Of a stretch of DNA of 35,496 nt, positions 26,999-35,496 are shown piece after piece. The notes under the pieces were generated by a model. It was given only the letters and a program-made list of their open reading frames with translations. It did not search any database and was not told the DNA's origin. Position numbers and translations under genes: made by a program. How positions within the stretch are numbered: position 1 is the stretch's first letter; each line of letters opens with the position of its first letter. This stretch comes from Planctomycetota bacterium (GTDB lineage Bacteria; Planctomycetota; UBA8108; UBA1146): NCBI GenBank assembly GCA_015664425.1, contig DQQH01000222.1, forward strand, positions 1-35,496. Reading direction: 5' to 3'.

Positions 26999-28991
26999 AA
27001 AAACTGTTCCCGAAGAAACTCCGGCGGAGATCGATCGCCGCGGTTTTCTCCTCGGCGCCGGATTGATGGCCAGCTGCACCATCGGCATCGATGGCCGCCG
27101 ATTCCTGTCGGCGGTCGAGGGCGATGGGTTGAGTGAAGAACGCCCCGACGAGCCCGCGCCAGTTCCGACACCAAAAAACTCCTCCGCCCCCGCCAGTGAA
27201 CCCCACATGCGCATCATCGACATCGACGTCGATGTGATGGTCGCAGGGGGCGGCATGGCCGGGGTGTGCGCGGCGATCTCTGCAGCCCGCAACGGCGCGC
27301 GCACCCTGCTCGTGCAGGACCGCTCCCGCCTCGGCGGTAACGCCTCGAGTGAGATCGGCATGCATATCGTCGGTGCCGACTGCCACGGCACCCATCCCGG
27401 CTGGCGCGAGGGCGGCCTGATCGACGAGATCCGCCTCGAGGACGCGGTCCGTAACCCTCACCGCGCCTTCGAGTTGTTCGATCTGACCCTGTATGACCTG
27501 TGCAAGCGAGAGGCGCTTCTCGACCTGAAGCTCGACACCTCCGTCTACCGGGCGGAGGTCGCCGACGACCGGATCACCCGGGTGTGGGCCCGCTGCGACA
27601 AGACCGAGACGATCTACCGCGTCACCGCCAGGGCCTTCTGCGATTGCACCGGCGATTGCCGCCTGGCCCTGGAGGCAGGTGCCAACTACCGCACGGGACG
27701 CGAGCCGCGCTCCACTTACGACGAATCTCTGGCCCTCGAAAAAGGCGACTCACATTCCCAGGGGTCTACGATTCTGTTCACCGCCAGGAAACACGACGAG
27801 CCGATCGCCTTTGTTGCTCCTCCCTGGGCGAGAACGATCACCGAAAACGATATGCTATTTCGCAAGATCCCTCGCGGCCATTACGAGTACGGCTACTGGT
27901 GGATCGAACTGGGGGGAACCCGCGACGTCATCCACGACAACGAGGAGCTGCGCTTCGAGCTGCTACGTATCATCATGGGGCTGTGGGACTGGATCAAAAA
28001 CTCCGGCGAGCGTCCCGACTCCGCCAACTGGGCGCTCCAGAGAGTCGGAATGCTCCCCGGCAAGCGCGAGAGCCGCCGCCTGACCGGCGCCCATATCCAG
28101 ACCCAGCAGGACCTGACCGACGGTTGGCGTGACCGCGATGATGGGGTCGCCATCGGCGGCTGGGCCTTCGATGAGCATCCCCCGGGGGGGTTCGACGACT
28201 GGGATCAACCGCCCTTCTACTCCCGTCCCATCAAGGAGCCCTACAACATCGCCTTCGAAGCGCTCTACAGCGCCAACATCGTCAATTTGCTGATGGCGGG
28301 GCGCAACATCTCCAATTCCCACGTCGCCTTCACCTCGACACGGGTGATGGCGACCTGTGCCTGCTGTGGCCAGGCGGCCGGCACGGCAGCCGCCATGTGT
28401 GCAGATAAAGGTATTTATCCCATGGGTTTACGTAGTTCGGCGATAGCCGAGTTGCAGCAGACGCTGCTGCGCGATGACCAGTCGATCAGGGGGGTGAGCA
28501 ACGCCGATCCAGACGATGTCGCGCGCAAGGCAATGGTGTTCGCCTCGTCAGCACTCGAGGGCGCCGAACCTGTCCACGTCATCGACGGCGAGGTTCGCGA
28601 TGTCCCCGGCGAGTGGAGCCATCGCTGGGGGGCGAAGGTATCAAAAGGCGGCGAGTGGATCGAGCTGCGCTGGGACACGCCGCAACTCATCGACGAGGTC
28701 CAGATCACCTTCGACAGCGCCTTCCACCGTCAATTAACCCTGTCCGCCTCCGATGCCGTGACCGCCACCATGATTCGCGGCCCTCAGCCAGAGACGGTAA
28801 AGGACTACAACATCACCGCCGTCACCGACCAGGGTACCCTGACTGTCGCGGAAGTCCGAGGAAACTACCAGCGCCAGCGCCGTCACAACTTCGATGAAGT
28901 GCAGGTGAAATCGCTTCGATTACATGTGCTCTCCACCTGGGGTTCAGAACAGATCCGCGTCTTCGAAATTCGCTGCCGCAAGAGAAATTAA
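26991..28991 (+). CDS. FAD-dependent oxidoreductase, probable Tat-exported
   Basis: GTG 26991 overlaps the sulfatase stop by 8 nt (GTGACTGA). 'DRRGFLLGAGLMASC' Tat-like motif. FAD motif 'DVMVAGGGMAGVCAAISAARNGARTLLVQDRSRLGGNASSEIGMH'. Confidence 0.88.
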   Translation: MTEKTVPEETPAEIDRRGFLLGAGLMASCTIGIDGRRFLSAVEGDGLSEERPDEPAPVPTPKNSSAPASEPHMRIIDIDVDVMVAGGGMAGVCAAISAARNGARTLLVQDRSRLGGNASSEIGMHIVGADCHGTHPGWREGGLIDEIRLEDAVRNPHRAFELFDLTLYDLCKREALLDLKLDTSVYRAEVADDRITRVWARCDKTETIYRVTARAFCDCTGDCRLALEAGANYRTGREPRSTYDESLALEKGDSHSQGSTILFTARKHDEPIAFVAPPWARTITENDMLFRKIPRGHYEYGYWWIELGGTRDVIHDNEELRFELLRIIMGLWDWIKNSGERPDSANWALQRVGMLPGKRESRRLTGAHIQTQQDLTDGWRDRDDGVAIGGWAFDEHPPGGFDDWDQPPFYSRPIKEPYNIAFEALYSANIVNLLMAGRNISNSHVAFTSTRVMATCACCGQAAGTAAAMCADKGIYPMGLRSSAIAELQQTLLRDDQSIRGVSNADPDDVARKAMVFASSALEGAEPVHVIDGEVRDVPGEWSHRWGAKVSKGGEWIELRWDTPQLIDEVQITFDSAFHRQLTLSASDAVTATMIRGPQPETVKDYNITAVTDQGTLTVAEVRGNYQRQRRHNFDEVQVKSLRLHVLSTWGSEQIRVFEIRCRKRN

Positions 28992-29033
28992 ATGGCCGTT
29001 GCAATTGCAAACGCTATTCGATAGTTTGCCTCC

Positions 29034-29993
29034 ATGATCGGGCTCGCTTCACCAAGACCTGTTCTCCTTTTCAAAACCACTCTTCTCCTCAGAACAGGTT
29101 TTCTCCTCACTCTTGCCTTCTTCCTTCTCGCCCCTCACGCAATGCTGCCCTGGATTCCCGCTTCGGCACCTGGGGGTCTTCTCTGCGGCCAGTCTCCGGC
29201 TTCCGTCGATAGGAAGGTGCGGGCAGAGGCAACCAGAAGCGCCGAGTTGATCGACTGGGTGCGCGATGACGACATCCGCGGGAACGCCACCACCGCCGCA
29301 GATATTCTCGTGAAACGCCTCGAGGACCCTTTCCAGCACGAGGAAATCGTCCGTCTCCTCGAGCCCCATCTGACCTCCGACGACTACCAGCTGCGATATT
29401 TCGCCATCGGCACCCTGCAATGGGCAACTGAATTGACCTTTCCAGGGGTTTACCAGACCCGGCCGAGCGAAGCCTTGCTAAAAGCAACGGCCAATTTCGT
29501 CATCGGCTACGACTTCGTTTCTCGGCCTGTCTGGATCCGAAAACAGGCCTGTGACCACAGTTCCGCGCTTTTTCTGCTGCGCCACATCGACAGAGCTCGA
29601 CCTTTCTTGATCGAAAAGCTCAAAAGCGTCGCAAAAGAAGACCGCTTCATCTACGCGTTCTTGCTCGCCTATTCGGGTTCAATCGTTTCTCTGAACCTGG
29701 TGATGCCGCCGCTTCTCGATGCTTTGTGCAACAACTCCATCGAGCACGATGCGGTGATGAGCCTGACCGCTCTCTACCAGCTGGGCCGAGGTATCGAGAG
29801 ACGCCTCGAAGATGCCCTCGCCAGATGCGACGATGAGCAGCAACGAAAGTGCCTCGAACTGCTCCTGCTCGAATTCTACGATCCCGCTGAAACCATCGAA
29901 GAGGGAGATCAACGCGCCAGGGATTTGAAACTGAAGCTGGTATGTACCCTTCACAATCCCCTCGACTGGGTCTACTGGAAGGACTCTCGATAA
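29034..29993 (+). CDS. Hypothetical secreted/anchored protein with helical, possibly HEAT-like repeats
   Basis: 319 aa, N-terminal hydrophobic segment, then alpha-helical repeats ('IVRLLEPHLTSDDYQLRYFAIGTLQWA'). Confidence 0.6.
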   Translation: MIGLASPRPVLLFKTTLLLRTGFLLTLAFFLLAPHAMLPWIPASAPGGLLCGQSPASVDRKVRAEATRSAELIDWVRDDDIRGNATTAADILVKRLEDPFQHEEIVRLLEPHLTSDDYQLRYFAIGTLQWATELTFPGVYQTRPSEALLKATANFVIGYDFVSRPVWIRKQACDHSSALFLLRHIDRARPFLIEKLKSVAKEDRFIYAFLLAYSGSIVSLNLVMPPLLDALCNNSIEHDAVMSLTALYQLGRGIERRLEDALARCDDEQQRKCLELLLLEFYDPAETIEEGDQRARDLKLKLVCTLHNPLDWVYWKDSR

Positions 29994-30077
29994 CCGGGCA
30001 TTGCCCCAGGCGATCGATGCGATTACCCTCCTGGATGTCGCTGTTTTCCACCGACATCCATTACAGGAGGTCCACCG

Positions 30078-30527
30078 ATGCAGAGCACTGCTGCCACCCC
30101 CAAGGAATACATCGATTCGCTTCCCGAGGATCGCCAGCCTACGATCAGGAAGCTGCGCTCCCTCATCCGCAAACACCTGCCCAAGGGTTACAAGGAGGCG
30201 ATGCGCTGGGGATTTATCACCTACGAGGTGCCGCTGAAGGTCTGTCCCGAGACCTACAACGGCGAACCCCTGATGTACGCCGCCATCGCCTCGCAGAAGC
30301 GCCACTACGGCGTCTATCTCTGCGGCATGTACTCGATTCCCGCCATCCAGAAAAAACTGGTCAGTCAGTGGAAGAAGCGCGGCACCCGCCTCGACATGGG
30401 CAAGAGCTGTATCCGCATCGCCAGCTGGGAAAAATGCGAGCCCGATCTCATCGCCGAGGCGATCGCATCGGTGCCGATGGAGGAATTCGTCAAGGTCTAC
30501 CAGGCGATGCACTCGAAAAAGAAGTGA
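30078..30527 (+). CDS. DUF1801 domain protein
   Basis: 149 aa; AGGAGG-like RBS; 'TPKEYIDSLPEDRQPTIRKLRSLIRKHLPKGYKEAMRWGFITYEVP'. Confidence 0.85.
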   Translation: MQSTAATPKEYIDSLPEDRQPTIRKLRSLIRKHLPKGYKEAMRWGFITYEVPLKVCPETYNGEPLMYAAIASQKRHYGVYLCGMYSIPAIQKKLVSQWKKRGTRLDMGKSCIRIASWEKCEPDLIAEAIASVPMEEFVKVYQAMHSKKK

Positions 30528-30533
30528 CTGCTG

Positions 30534-30860
30534 TCAAGCCGTCGCTTTCTCCCTGCGCCAGGCGATGTGCCACAGGCGAAGGGCGACCAATGCCCCGATG
30601 ACAATCGCCTGGGTTCCCTCCTGGCTACCGATGGGATAGATGCCGAGATAAGCGAAGGGCACGAGGATCACGCAGCAGATGGCGATGATCTTCGCCGCCT
30701 TCCTGATTCCTTCCGCGCTCCCGCGGTTATTCATCACCCAGCCCAGAATCAGCCACAGGATGATGGCCCCGGCGAGAAGACCGCCGGCCATTATCGCCAT
30801 CAACGGCCACATCTCTGAGAAACCAAAACTCGCCAGCGAGCCAGGAACCTCGGGAATCAC
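30534..30860 (-). CDS. Small membrane protein, unknown function
   Basis: 108 aa with about 3 hydrophobic segments. Confidence 0.6.
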   Translation of the reverse strand: MIPEVPGSLASFGFSEMWPLMAIMAGGLLAGAIILWLILGWVMNNRGSAEGIRKAAKIIAICCVILVPFAYLGIYPIGSQEGTQAIVIGALVALRLWHIAWRREKATA

Positions 30861-30872
30861 GGTTCATTCTCC

Positions 30873-31319
30873 CTATCGAGGTGGCATCATCTCTTCTAGC
30901 GGAATATCGCGGGTGTGGGTGGCGAACTTCCAGTGGTGGCCTTCCGGGTCGACGGCGGTGTAGACGCGGTCGCCGTAGAACATATCTTCCAGCTCACTGA
31001 AGATCACCGCACCGGCCGACTGTGCGCGCTCGTGGTGGGCGTCGACATCATCGACGTAGATGTAGACCCCCTGGGTCTTGGCGCCATCGAGCATCTTCGG
31101 GCTCGTCTTCTTCTCATCGGGGCAGGCGGGCCCAACCATGATCACCCCGCCTTCGATCGTCAACTCGGCGTGGACCGTCTTGCCATCCTCGCCGGGTATC
31201 TTCAGCCGGGTCTCGAAACCAAAGGTCTTTTCCAGCCAATCGATCGCCGCATCGACGTAGAGGTAATAAACGCCGGAGTTGACCCGGGCCATGTCCGCAG
31301 GGGGGTTCTGAACCATCAT
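30873..31319 (-). CDS. VOC (glyoxalase/bleomycin resistance) family protein
   Basis: 'GVYYLYVDAAIDWLEKTFGFETRLKIPGEDGKTVHAELTIEGGVIMVG...VYIYVDDVDAHHERAQSAGAVIFSELEDMFYGDRVYTAVDPEGHHWKFA'. Confidence 0.9.
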   Translation of the reverse strand: MMVQNPPADMARVNSGVYYLYVDAAIDWLEKTFGFETRLKIPGEDGKTVHAELTIEGGVIMVGPACPDEKKTSPKMLDGAKTQGVYIYVDDVDAHHERAQSAGAVIFSELEDMFYGDRVYTAVDPEGHHWKFATHTRDIPLEEMMPPR

Positions 31320-31477
31320 CGGTATCCTCTCTCGCCCGCGGCCCGCGAAGGATCACTCCCCACGACCGGGCCGGGCCAGGGGGGGATTGTGGCATCCCGA
31401 TCGGCGGGAGAGAAGGGGCTAAAACACCCCAGCACCGGGGGAATCTTGCATCGACTGCGTCGCCCCGGATCGGCCTT

Positions 31478-31960
31478 TCAGCGGCAATTCTCCGCCTGTT
31501 TCAGCAGCGATTCCAGCTGGAACTGGTGGCGGATGGCGTGCATCACCGCGTGTTCGAGCATGGCGTCGACCGAGGTCTCCACCCCCCAGGGGGCGCTGTG
31601 AGCGGGGCTAAAAAACGCCTCCTCCTCGACCCCCACCAGCGGGCCGTCCCATCTGGAAATGAGATGCTCCAGATACTCGCCAGCCTTCCCCTCGACCTCG
31701 CCGGCAGTGGGTGCCTTTTCGATTTCAGGATTGCCCAGTCGGAGCACCTTGCACATCCACATCATGTAGCCCCGCGCCGCCGCCAGGACATGACTGAGCA
31801 ACGCCTCCAGCGAAGCGCAGTCGGGATCCTCGGTGGTCGGCATCGCCACGCCGAGTTCACGCGCCCGCTGCCACACATCGAAAAAAGAGCGCAGGTGCTG
31901 CTGTTGAAGTTGCACCATCGCACCGGCACCCCGGTAGGAGTAATTGGCCACGTCCGTCAT
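31478..31960 (-). CDS. DinB-like four-helix protein
   Basis: 160 aa from ATG 31960 (MTDVANYSYRGAGAMVQLQQQHLRSFFDVWQRA...). His-containing helices 'LLSHVLAAARGYMMWM' and 'MLEHAVMHAIRHQFQLESLL'. Confidence 0.6.
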   Translation of the reverse strand: MTDVANYSYRGAGAMVQLQQQHLRSFFDVWQRARELGVAMPTTEDPDCASLEALLSHVLAAARGYMMWMCKVLRLGNPEIEKAPTAGEVEGKAGEYLEHLISRWDGPLVGVEEEAFFSPAHSAPWGVETSVDAMLEHAVMHAIRHQFQLESLLKQAENCR

Positions 31961-32027
31961 CGCTCGCTCCTCGCCGTCATGAGTCAGCCCATCATTGCAG
32001 ATTTCCTTGTTCAGTAACAACAAGCCA

Positions 32028-32882
32028 TCAGCGCTGACTGGCATCGTGGAGTATCCGGTGCAAGGCCGCACTCGCCGAGGGAGGCAAATCTCGCACCAGC
32101 GCCTCGAGCTCACCTCCGCTGCCAAAGCGCCTCAGGCACGTCACGGCGTTGTCGAAGGCGACGACATCGATGTCTGGCATCCGCGCCAGCGCTTCCACCC
32201 GGTTGAGAATCCGCCCTCTCTCTTCCTGCCAGCGGTTGGAAATGGCGACGTCACCGTGTGGATCCTCGGATAAGCGGAGTCCCTGCTGAAGGGCCAGCGA
32301 CAGCGCGACACGGTTTGAGAGCCCGGGGTGCCCAGGCAACCCTTCCCGGGGCGCAGCAAACCCGTCCTCGAGGAGAGCATCGGTGGTCGCCACAGAAAAA
32401 GTAGCGGCAGCAGCGAGCACCCGGTATCGAAACGCCAATTCTGGTGAGTCCTCATACAGCCTGAAGATGAGGTCATCGAGCCGCGGGAGAGGCGCTGCTT
32501 CCCCCGCCAGAGCTCGCAGGGTGTTTTCGCTGTTGAGGGCGGTGAGCAGCGCCAGCATCATCCCGGGGTCGGTCTCGCTCAGGAGTCGATCCATCGCCCT
32601 GTCGATGGCTCTGGAATCTCCAGCCCACAGATCTGCAAGCCGAAGCGCCGCGTAAGTACCGACGGGAGAAGCGATAAGGTCCTCGCTGCTGGTAACGAGC
32701 AGCACATCCTCCTCGTCCGTCATCTTCATCACGGCAGCGCGCTTCGCGTCGAACGACACCGCATCAAAATACTCATCCAGTGGCGACCGATCTGCTGGCG
32801 GACTCCACCACAGCCCGAGCCCAAGGACGCCAAACGCCAGAGCCATCAGCGACCCCAGCAGAAAGAGCGCAGGAAATCGCAT
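32028..32882 (-). CDS. Hypothetical membrane-anchored helical protein
   Basis: ATG 32882: MRFPALFLLGSLMALAFGVLGLGLWW then a helical region. Confidence 0.55.
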   Translation of the reverse strand: MRFPALFLLGSLMALAFGVLGLGLWWSPPADRSPLDEYFDAVSFDAKRAAVMKMTDEEDVLLVTSSEDLIASPVGTYAALRLADLWAGDSRAIDRAMDRLLSETDPGMMLALLTALNSENTLRALAGEAAPLPRLDDLIFRLYEDSPELAFRYRVLAAAATFSVATTDALLEDGFAAPREGLPGHPGLSNRVALSLALQQGLRLSEDPHGDVAISNRWQEERGRILNRVEALARMPDIDVVAFDNAVTCLRRFGSGGELEALVRDLPPSASAALHRILHDASQR

Positions 32883-33009
32883 CTGAGTCTTTTCGTCATC
32901 GGAATCGGCTGCCAGGCATCCATCCCCACCGAAGCGGGCCCCAACATCTACCGATCGGCCGTCGCCAGCACAAGAGTCCGTACCCGGACGCGCCATCCTC
33001 GACCTCGAC

Positions 33010-33044
33010 AAAAAAATGCCCCCCACCGGAGTCCGGCGAGGGGC
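33010..33044 (-). terminator. Rho-independent terminator-like hairpin near FG-GAP gene 33066..34571
   Basis: On + strand: A7 (33010-33016), T, then GCCCCcCaCCGGagtCCGGcGaGGGGC (33018-33044). On the minus strand this reads as a hairpin followed by ATTTTTTT. Confidence 0.7.
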
Positions 33045-33065
33045 GAGGTCCAACCCGCTAGGGTT

Positions 33066-34571
33066 CTATGGACAGACGGAGAAGGTCATACATGTGAGCG
33101 AATCAGCGCTGGGATCTTCTCCGCAATTGAAATTGGGCGGCGGCGGTGCTGGTCCGCCGTCGAAGAGGTACGACAGCGTGCCGATGGGGTCGGCGATGTT
33201 GAAGCTGCCGTCATCGTTGAAATCGCAAGCATCGATACAGAGCGGAGTTCCCCCCATCATGAAGAGAATCTGAAGGCCGCTGACCGCATCGGCGACGTTG
33301 TTTGAACCATCGATGTTGCAATCACCCCTCTTGAAATCGACCCCTCCACCCCCTCCTCCACCGACGTCTGTTTCGTTGTGATAGGGGGTGACGGTGTTGA
33401 CGGGCCCATTGGCGGCAATCAGATCGGGCCTGCCATCGAGGTCGATATCGGCAGTATTGAGGGTGTAGCAGTCCTGCGAGGGAATGGCGCTATCGGCGGT
33501 GAAGCCGCCGATGCCATCGCCCTTGAAGATCACGATGTTGGTGGCCCCCTGCGCCAGTGTGTTTCCTGCCACTGCCACATCGACGTTGCCGTCGAGATCA
33601 AAATCGGCGGTGGTGGAATTGGCGGAAAGAACCCCGCCTCCAGGATAAGCAGTCGACATTCCAAAATTGCCGCTGCCATCGTTGATCCAAACCCGGATTC
33701 CCCCGATCTGCTCATCGGGAATGACGATGTCGAGATAGCCATCGTTGTTGAAGTCCGCCAGATCGATGCTCCACATCGAAAAGGATCCCGGCACCGAAAG
33801 ATCCTCTGACAGAACAAATTCACCGGGGCTAATCGCCAGGTAGACGTTGACCCCGATGAACCCCCCGTTCATGTGCGGAATCACCAGATCGATCAGACCA
33901 TCAAGGTCGAGGTCTCCCACCGCTGCAGTGGCGGAATATGCCCCCACCGTAATGGTGTCGTCCGGAGAGAACTGGCCGGTGCCATCTCCACGGGCGTAGT
34001 TGAAGGAGAGGTTCCACGAGCCCGGAAGCAGCAGGTCGAGAATCCCATCGCCGCTGTAGTCGGCGGCGATCAGATCGAATGAACCTGAGCCAGGGAGGGA
34101 AACCATGTTGGTCGTGTAATCGAAGGCGCCGTTGCCGAGCATGATGACAACGTTGCCACTGAAGACATCGCCGATGAGGATGTCCTTGATGCCGTCGAGG
34201 TTAACATCGCCGATCTCGAGTCCCCACGGCTGACCCTGGGCGGTGAGGGGATAGATGATCGGCATCGCCGAAAACACCCCCGGCGCGGTACCCGGATAGA
34301 TATAGAGCAACTTGGTTCCCGCCACCGGAACGTTGAGAGCGATCAGATCGACAAAGCCATCGCCATCGAGATCGCTCGCTTCAGACTCGGTGACACACAC
34401 CGCCGACATCGCCGTGCCTGGAACAAGCACGATGGTTGCACCCGCCTCCGAAACCAGACCGAGAACAGACAAACAGAACACGAAACCACGCACACCATCG
34501 GAAAGAGACAAAGCCCTCCCCCTCCCTGCGGGCAACCCGTGAATCGTGAAATCTGAGCCCAGAAGTTGCAC
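33066..34571 (-). CDS. FG-GAP/VCBS repeat secreted protein with C-terminal EF-hand/dockerin-like module
   Basis: 501 aa; 'DLDGDGFVD' repeats. C-terminus 'KRGDCNIDGSNNVADAVSGLQILFMMGGTPLCIDACDFNDDGSFNIADPIGTLSYLFDGGPAPPPPNFNCGEDPSADSLTCMTFSVCP*'. Confidence 0.85.
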   Translation of the reverse strand: MQLLGSDFTIHGLPAGRGRALSLSDGVRGFVFCLSVLGLVSEAGATIVLVPGTAMSAVCVTESEASDLDGDGFVDLIALNVPVAGTKLLYIYPGTAPGVFSAMPIIYPLTAQGQPWGLEIGDVNLDGIKDILIGDVFSGNVVIMLGNGAFDYTTNMVSLPGSGSFDLIAADYSGDGILDLLLPGSWNLSFNYARGDGTGQFSPDDTITVGAYSATAAVGDLDLDGLIDLVIPHMNGGFIGVNVYLAISPGEFVLSEDLSVPGSFSMWSIDLADFNNDGYLDIVIPDEQIGGIRVWINDGSGNFGMSTAYPGGGVLSANSTTADFDLDGNVDVAVAGNTLAQGATNIVIFKGDGIGGFTADSAIPSQDCYTLNTADIDLDGRPDLIAANGPVNTVTPYHNETDVGGGGGGGVDFKRGDCNIDGSNNVADAVSGLQILFMMGGTPLCIDACDFNDDGSFNIADPIGTLSYLFDGGPAPPPPNFNCGEDPSADSLTCMTFSVCP

Positions 34572-34766
34572 TTCCAGTGTGAAAACGTCCGCGAAAGAAG
34601 GTGAGTTCCCGCTTACTGCCTCCTAATTCGACGACCAGGGGTCCAGAATACGTCTCGCAAGCGAGAGTCAGCCCGGTTTCATGCAGTTGACGGTTGTCAC
34701 CCGGCAGGATGTTCCTGCTCGCCAGTGGTCAGTGCTGTTCACAAAAAACCTGCAAGGAGTTGTTCA

Positions 34767-35324
34767 TTGAAGCATTGGATGGTCCTCATGGGGTTGCTGG
34801 TCCTCACAAGCGCTTGCATCAACGCCAAGCCGCCGGCGCCGAAAGTCGTCGCAAGAGATTACCTCGAAAGGATTATCGAACAGAAAGGGGAGCTAGGCCG
34901 CCTCGCCATCGCCGACTGCCCCGAAGGGCTTCGGAAGATATCGAGGACCCGCATTCCAACCGTCGATTGGAATCAGGTCACCGATTTCGTCATCGAAACC
35001 GGGCTCAGCAGGGGGCCGGGCGCAGTGGCGGCAGGACCCGGCGCTTTCCGTTGCACCACCAAGAATTGCGACGGCATCATCCCACTCAGCACAAACCTCT
35101 GCCCCGACTGCGGAAAAGAGCTCCACGAAGCCCCGAAGTACGCCATCGCCTCGGTAAAATACGGCGCCATTACCTATAGCAATCTCGTTTCCATCGATTT
35201 TCCGTTCAAACTCACCACCAGCGATGGAACCACCCACAGAACCACCCACACCGGCCGCCTCGCCCTGCGCCCCCAGAACGGGGAGTTGAAGGTGATTCCG
35301 CCGCCGCTGGATGAGAGTGAGTGA
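34767..35324 (+). CDS. Putative lipoprotein with zinc-ribbon-like Cys cluster
   Basis: TTG 34767 with AAGGAG upstream: MKHWMVLMGLLVLTSACINAKPP (lipobox TSAC). 'FRCTTKNCDGIIPLSTNLCPDCGKEL'. Confidence 0.6.
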   Translation: MKHWMVLMGLLVLTSACINAKPPAPKVVARDYLERIIEQKGELGRLAIADCPEGLRKISRTRIPTVDWNQVTDFVIETGLSRGPGAVAAGPGAFRCTTKNCDGIIPLSTNLCPDCGKELHEAPKYAIASVKYGAITYSNLVSIDFPFKLTTSDGTTHRTTHTGRLALRPQNGELKVIPPPLDESE

Positions 35325-35496
35325 TCAGTGGGGTGAGGGAGTTCAGCAACGCGGAGACGACTTGAACCCCGATACCCGCATCTCTTTTTAACCATCAGGG
35401 GCAGGTTCAGGAGGCCGCCTGGCACCACGTTTTGAATTTTCGGGGACTCTCGGTCGAAACAGACGGGCTGTGAGAGCCCTTCATTGGGTGGTGATC

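Noticed and set aside
35174-35428. 84-aa minus-strand ORF at the window end
   Set aside because: No RBS or domain, and it overlaps the 3' end of the lipoprotein gene antisense.

Overview
GC-rich chromosomal window that looks planctomycete-like (taxonomy is inference). It carries several secreted FG-GAP/VCBS and EF-hand/dockerin-like proteins, a multiheme cytochrome with a PA14-like domain, a sulfatase, a FAD oxidoreductase, two DUF3592 proteins, and metabolic operons. I support about 28 CDS, one decayed gene fragment, two hairpin terminators and one candidate recoding element. No rRNA, tRNA, CRISPR array or transposase was recognised. The strongest lead is an FG-GAP/VCBS gene (21438..22691) interrupted by one in-frame TGA (21768-21770, codon 111) inside a motif reading ...IPSG-[TGA]-CIGFGPQLADLDGDG.... 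The reading frame continues intact for 306 codons. Starting 12 nt after the TGA is a perfect 7-bp hairpin (GGTCCGC-AGTTG-GCGGACC); its loop begins 19 nt after the TGA and has G at position 2. That geometry fits bacterial SECIS rules, so this may be an undescribed selenoprotein family in which Sec replaces the first Cys of a CC pair. Other leads: tandem genes each encoding two ferredoxin-like (HMA-shaped) repeats without CxxC; a recurring C-terminal EF-hand/Cys module plus a decayed copy of it; a Kelch-symporter fusion; a dehydratase/ornithine-cyclodeaminase-like/aminotransferase operon; and a paired active/degenerate M16 peptidase locus.
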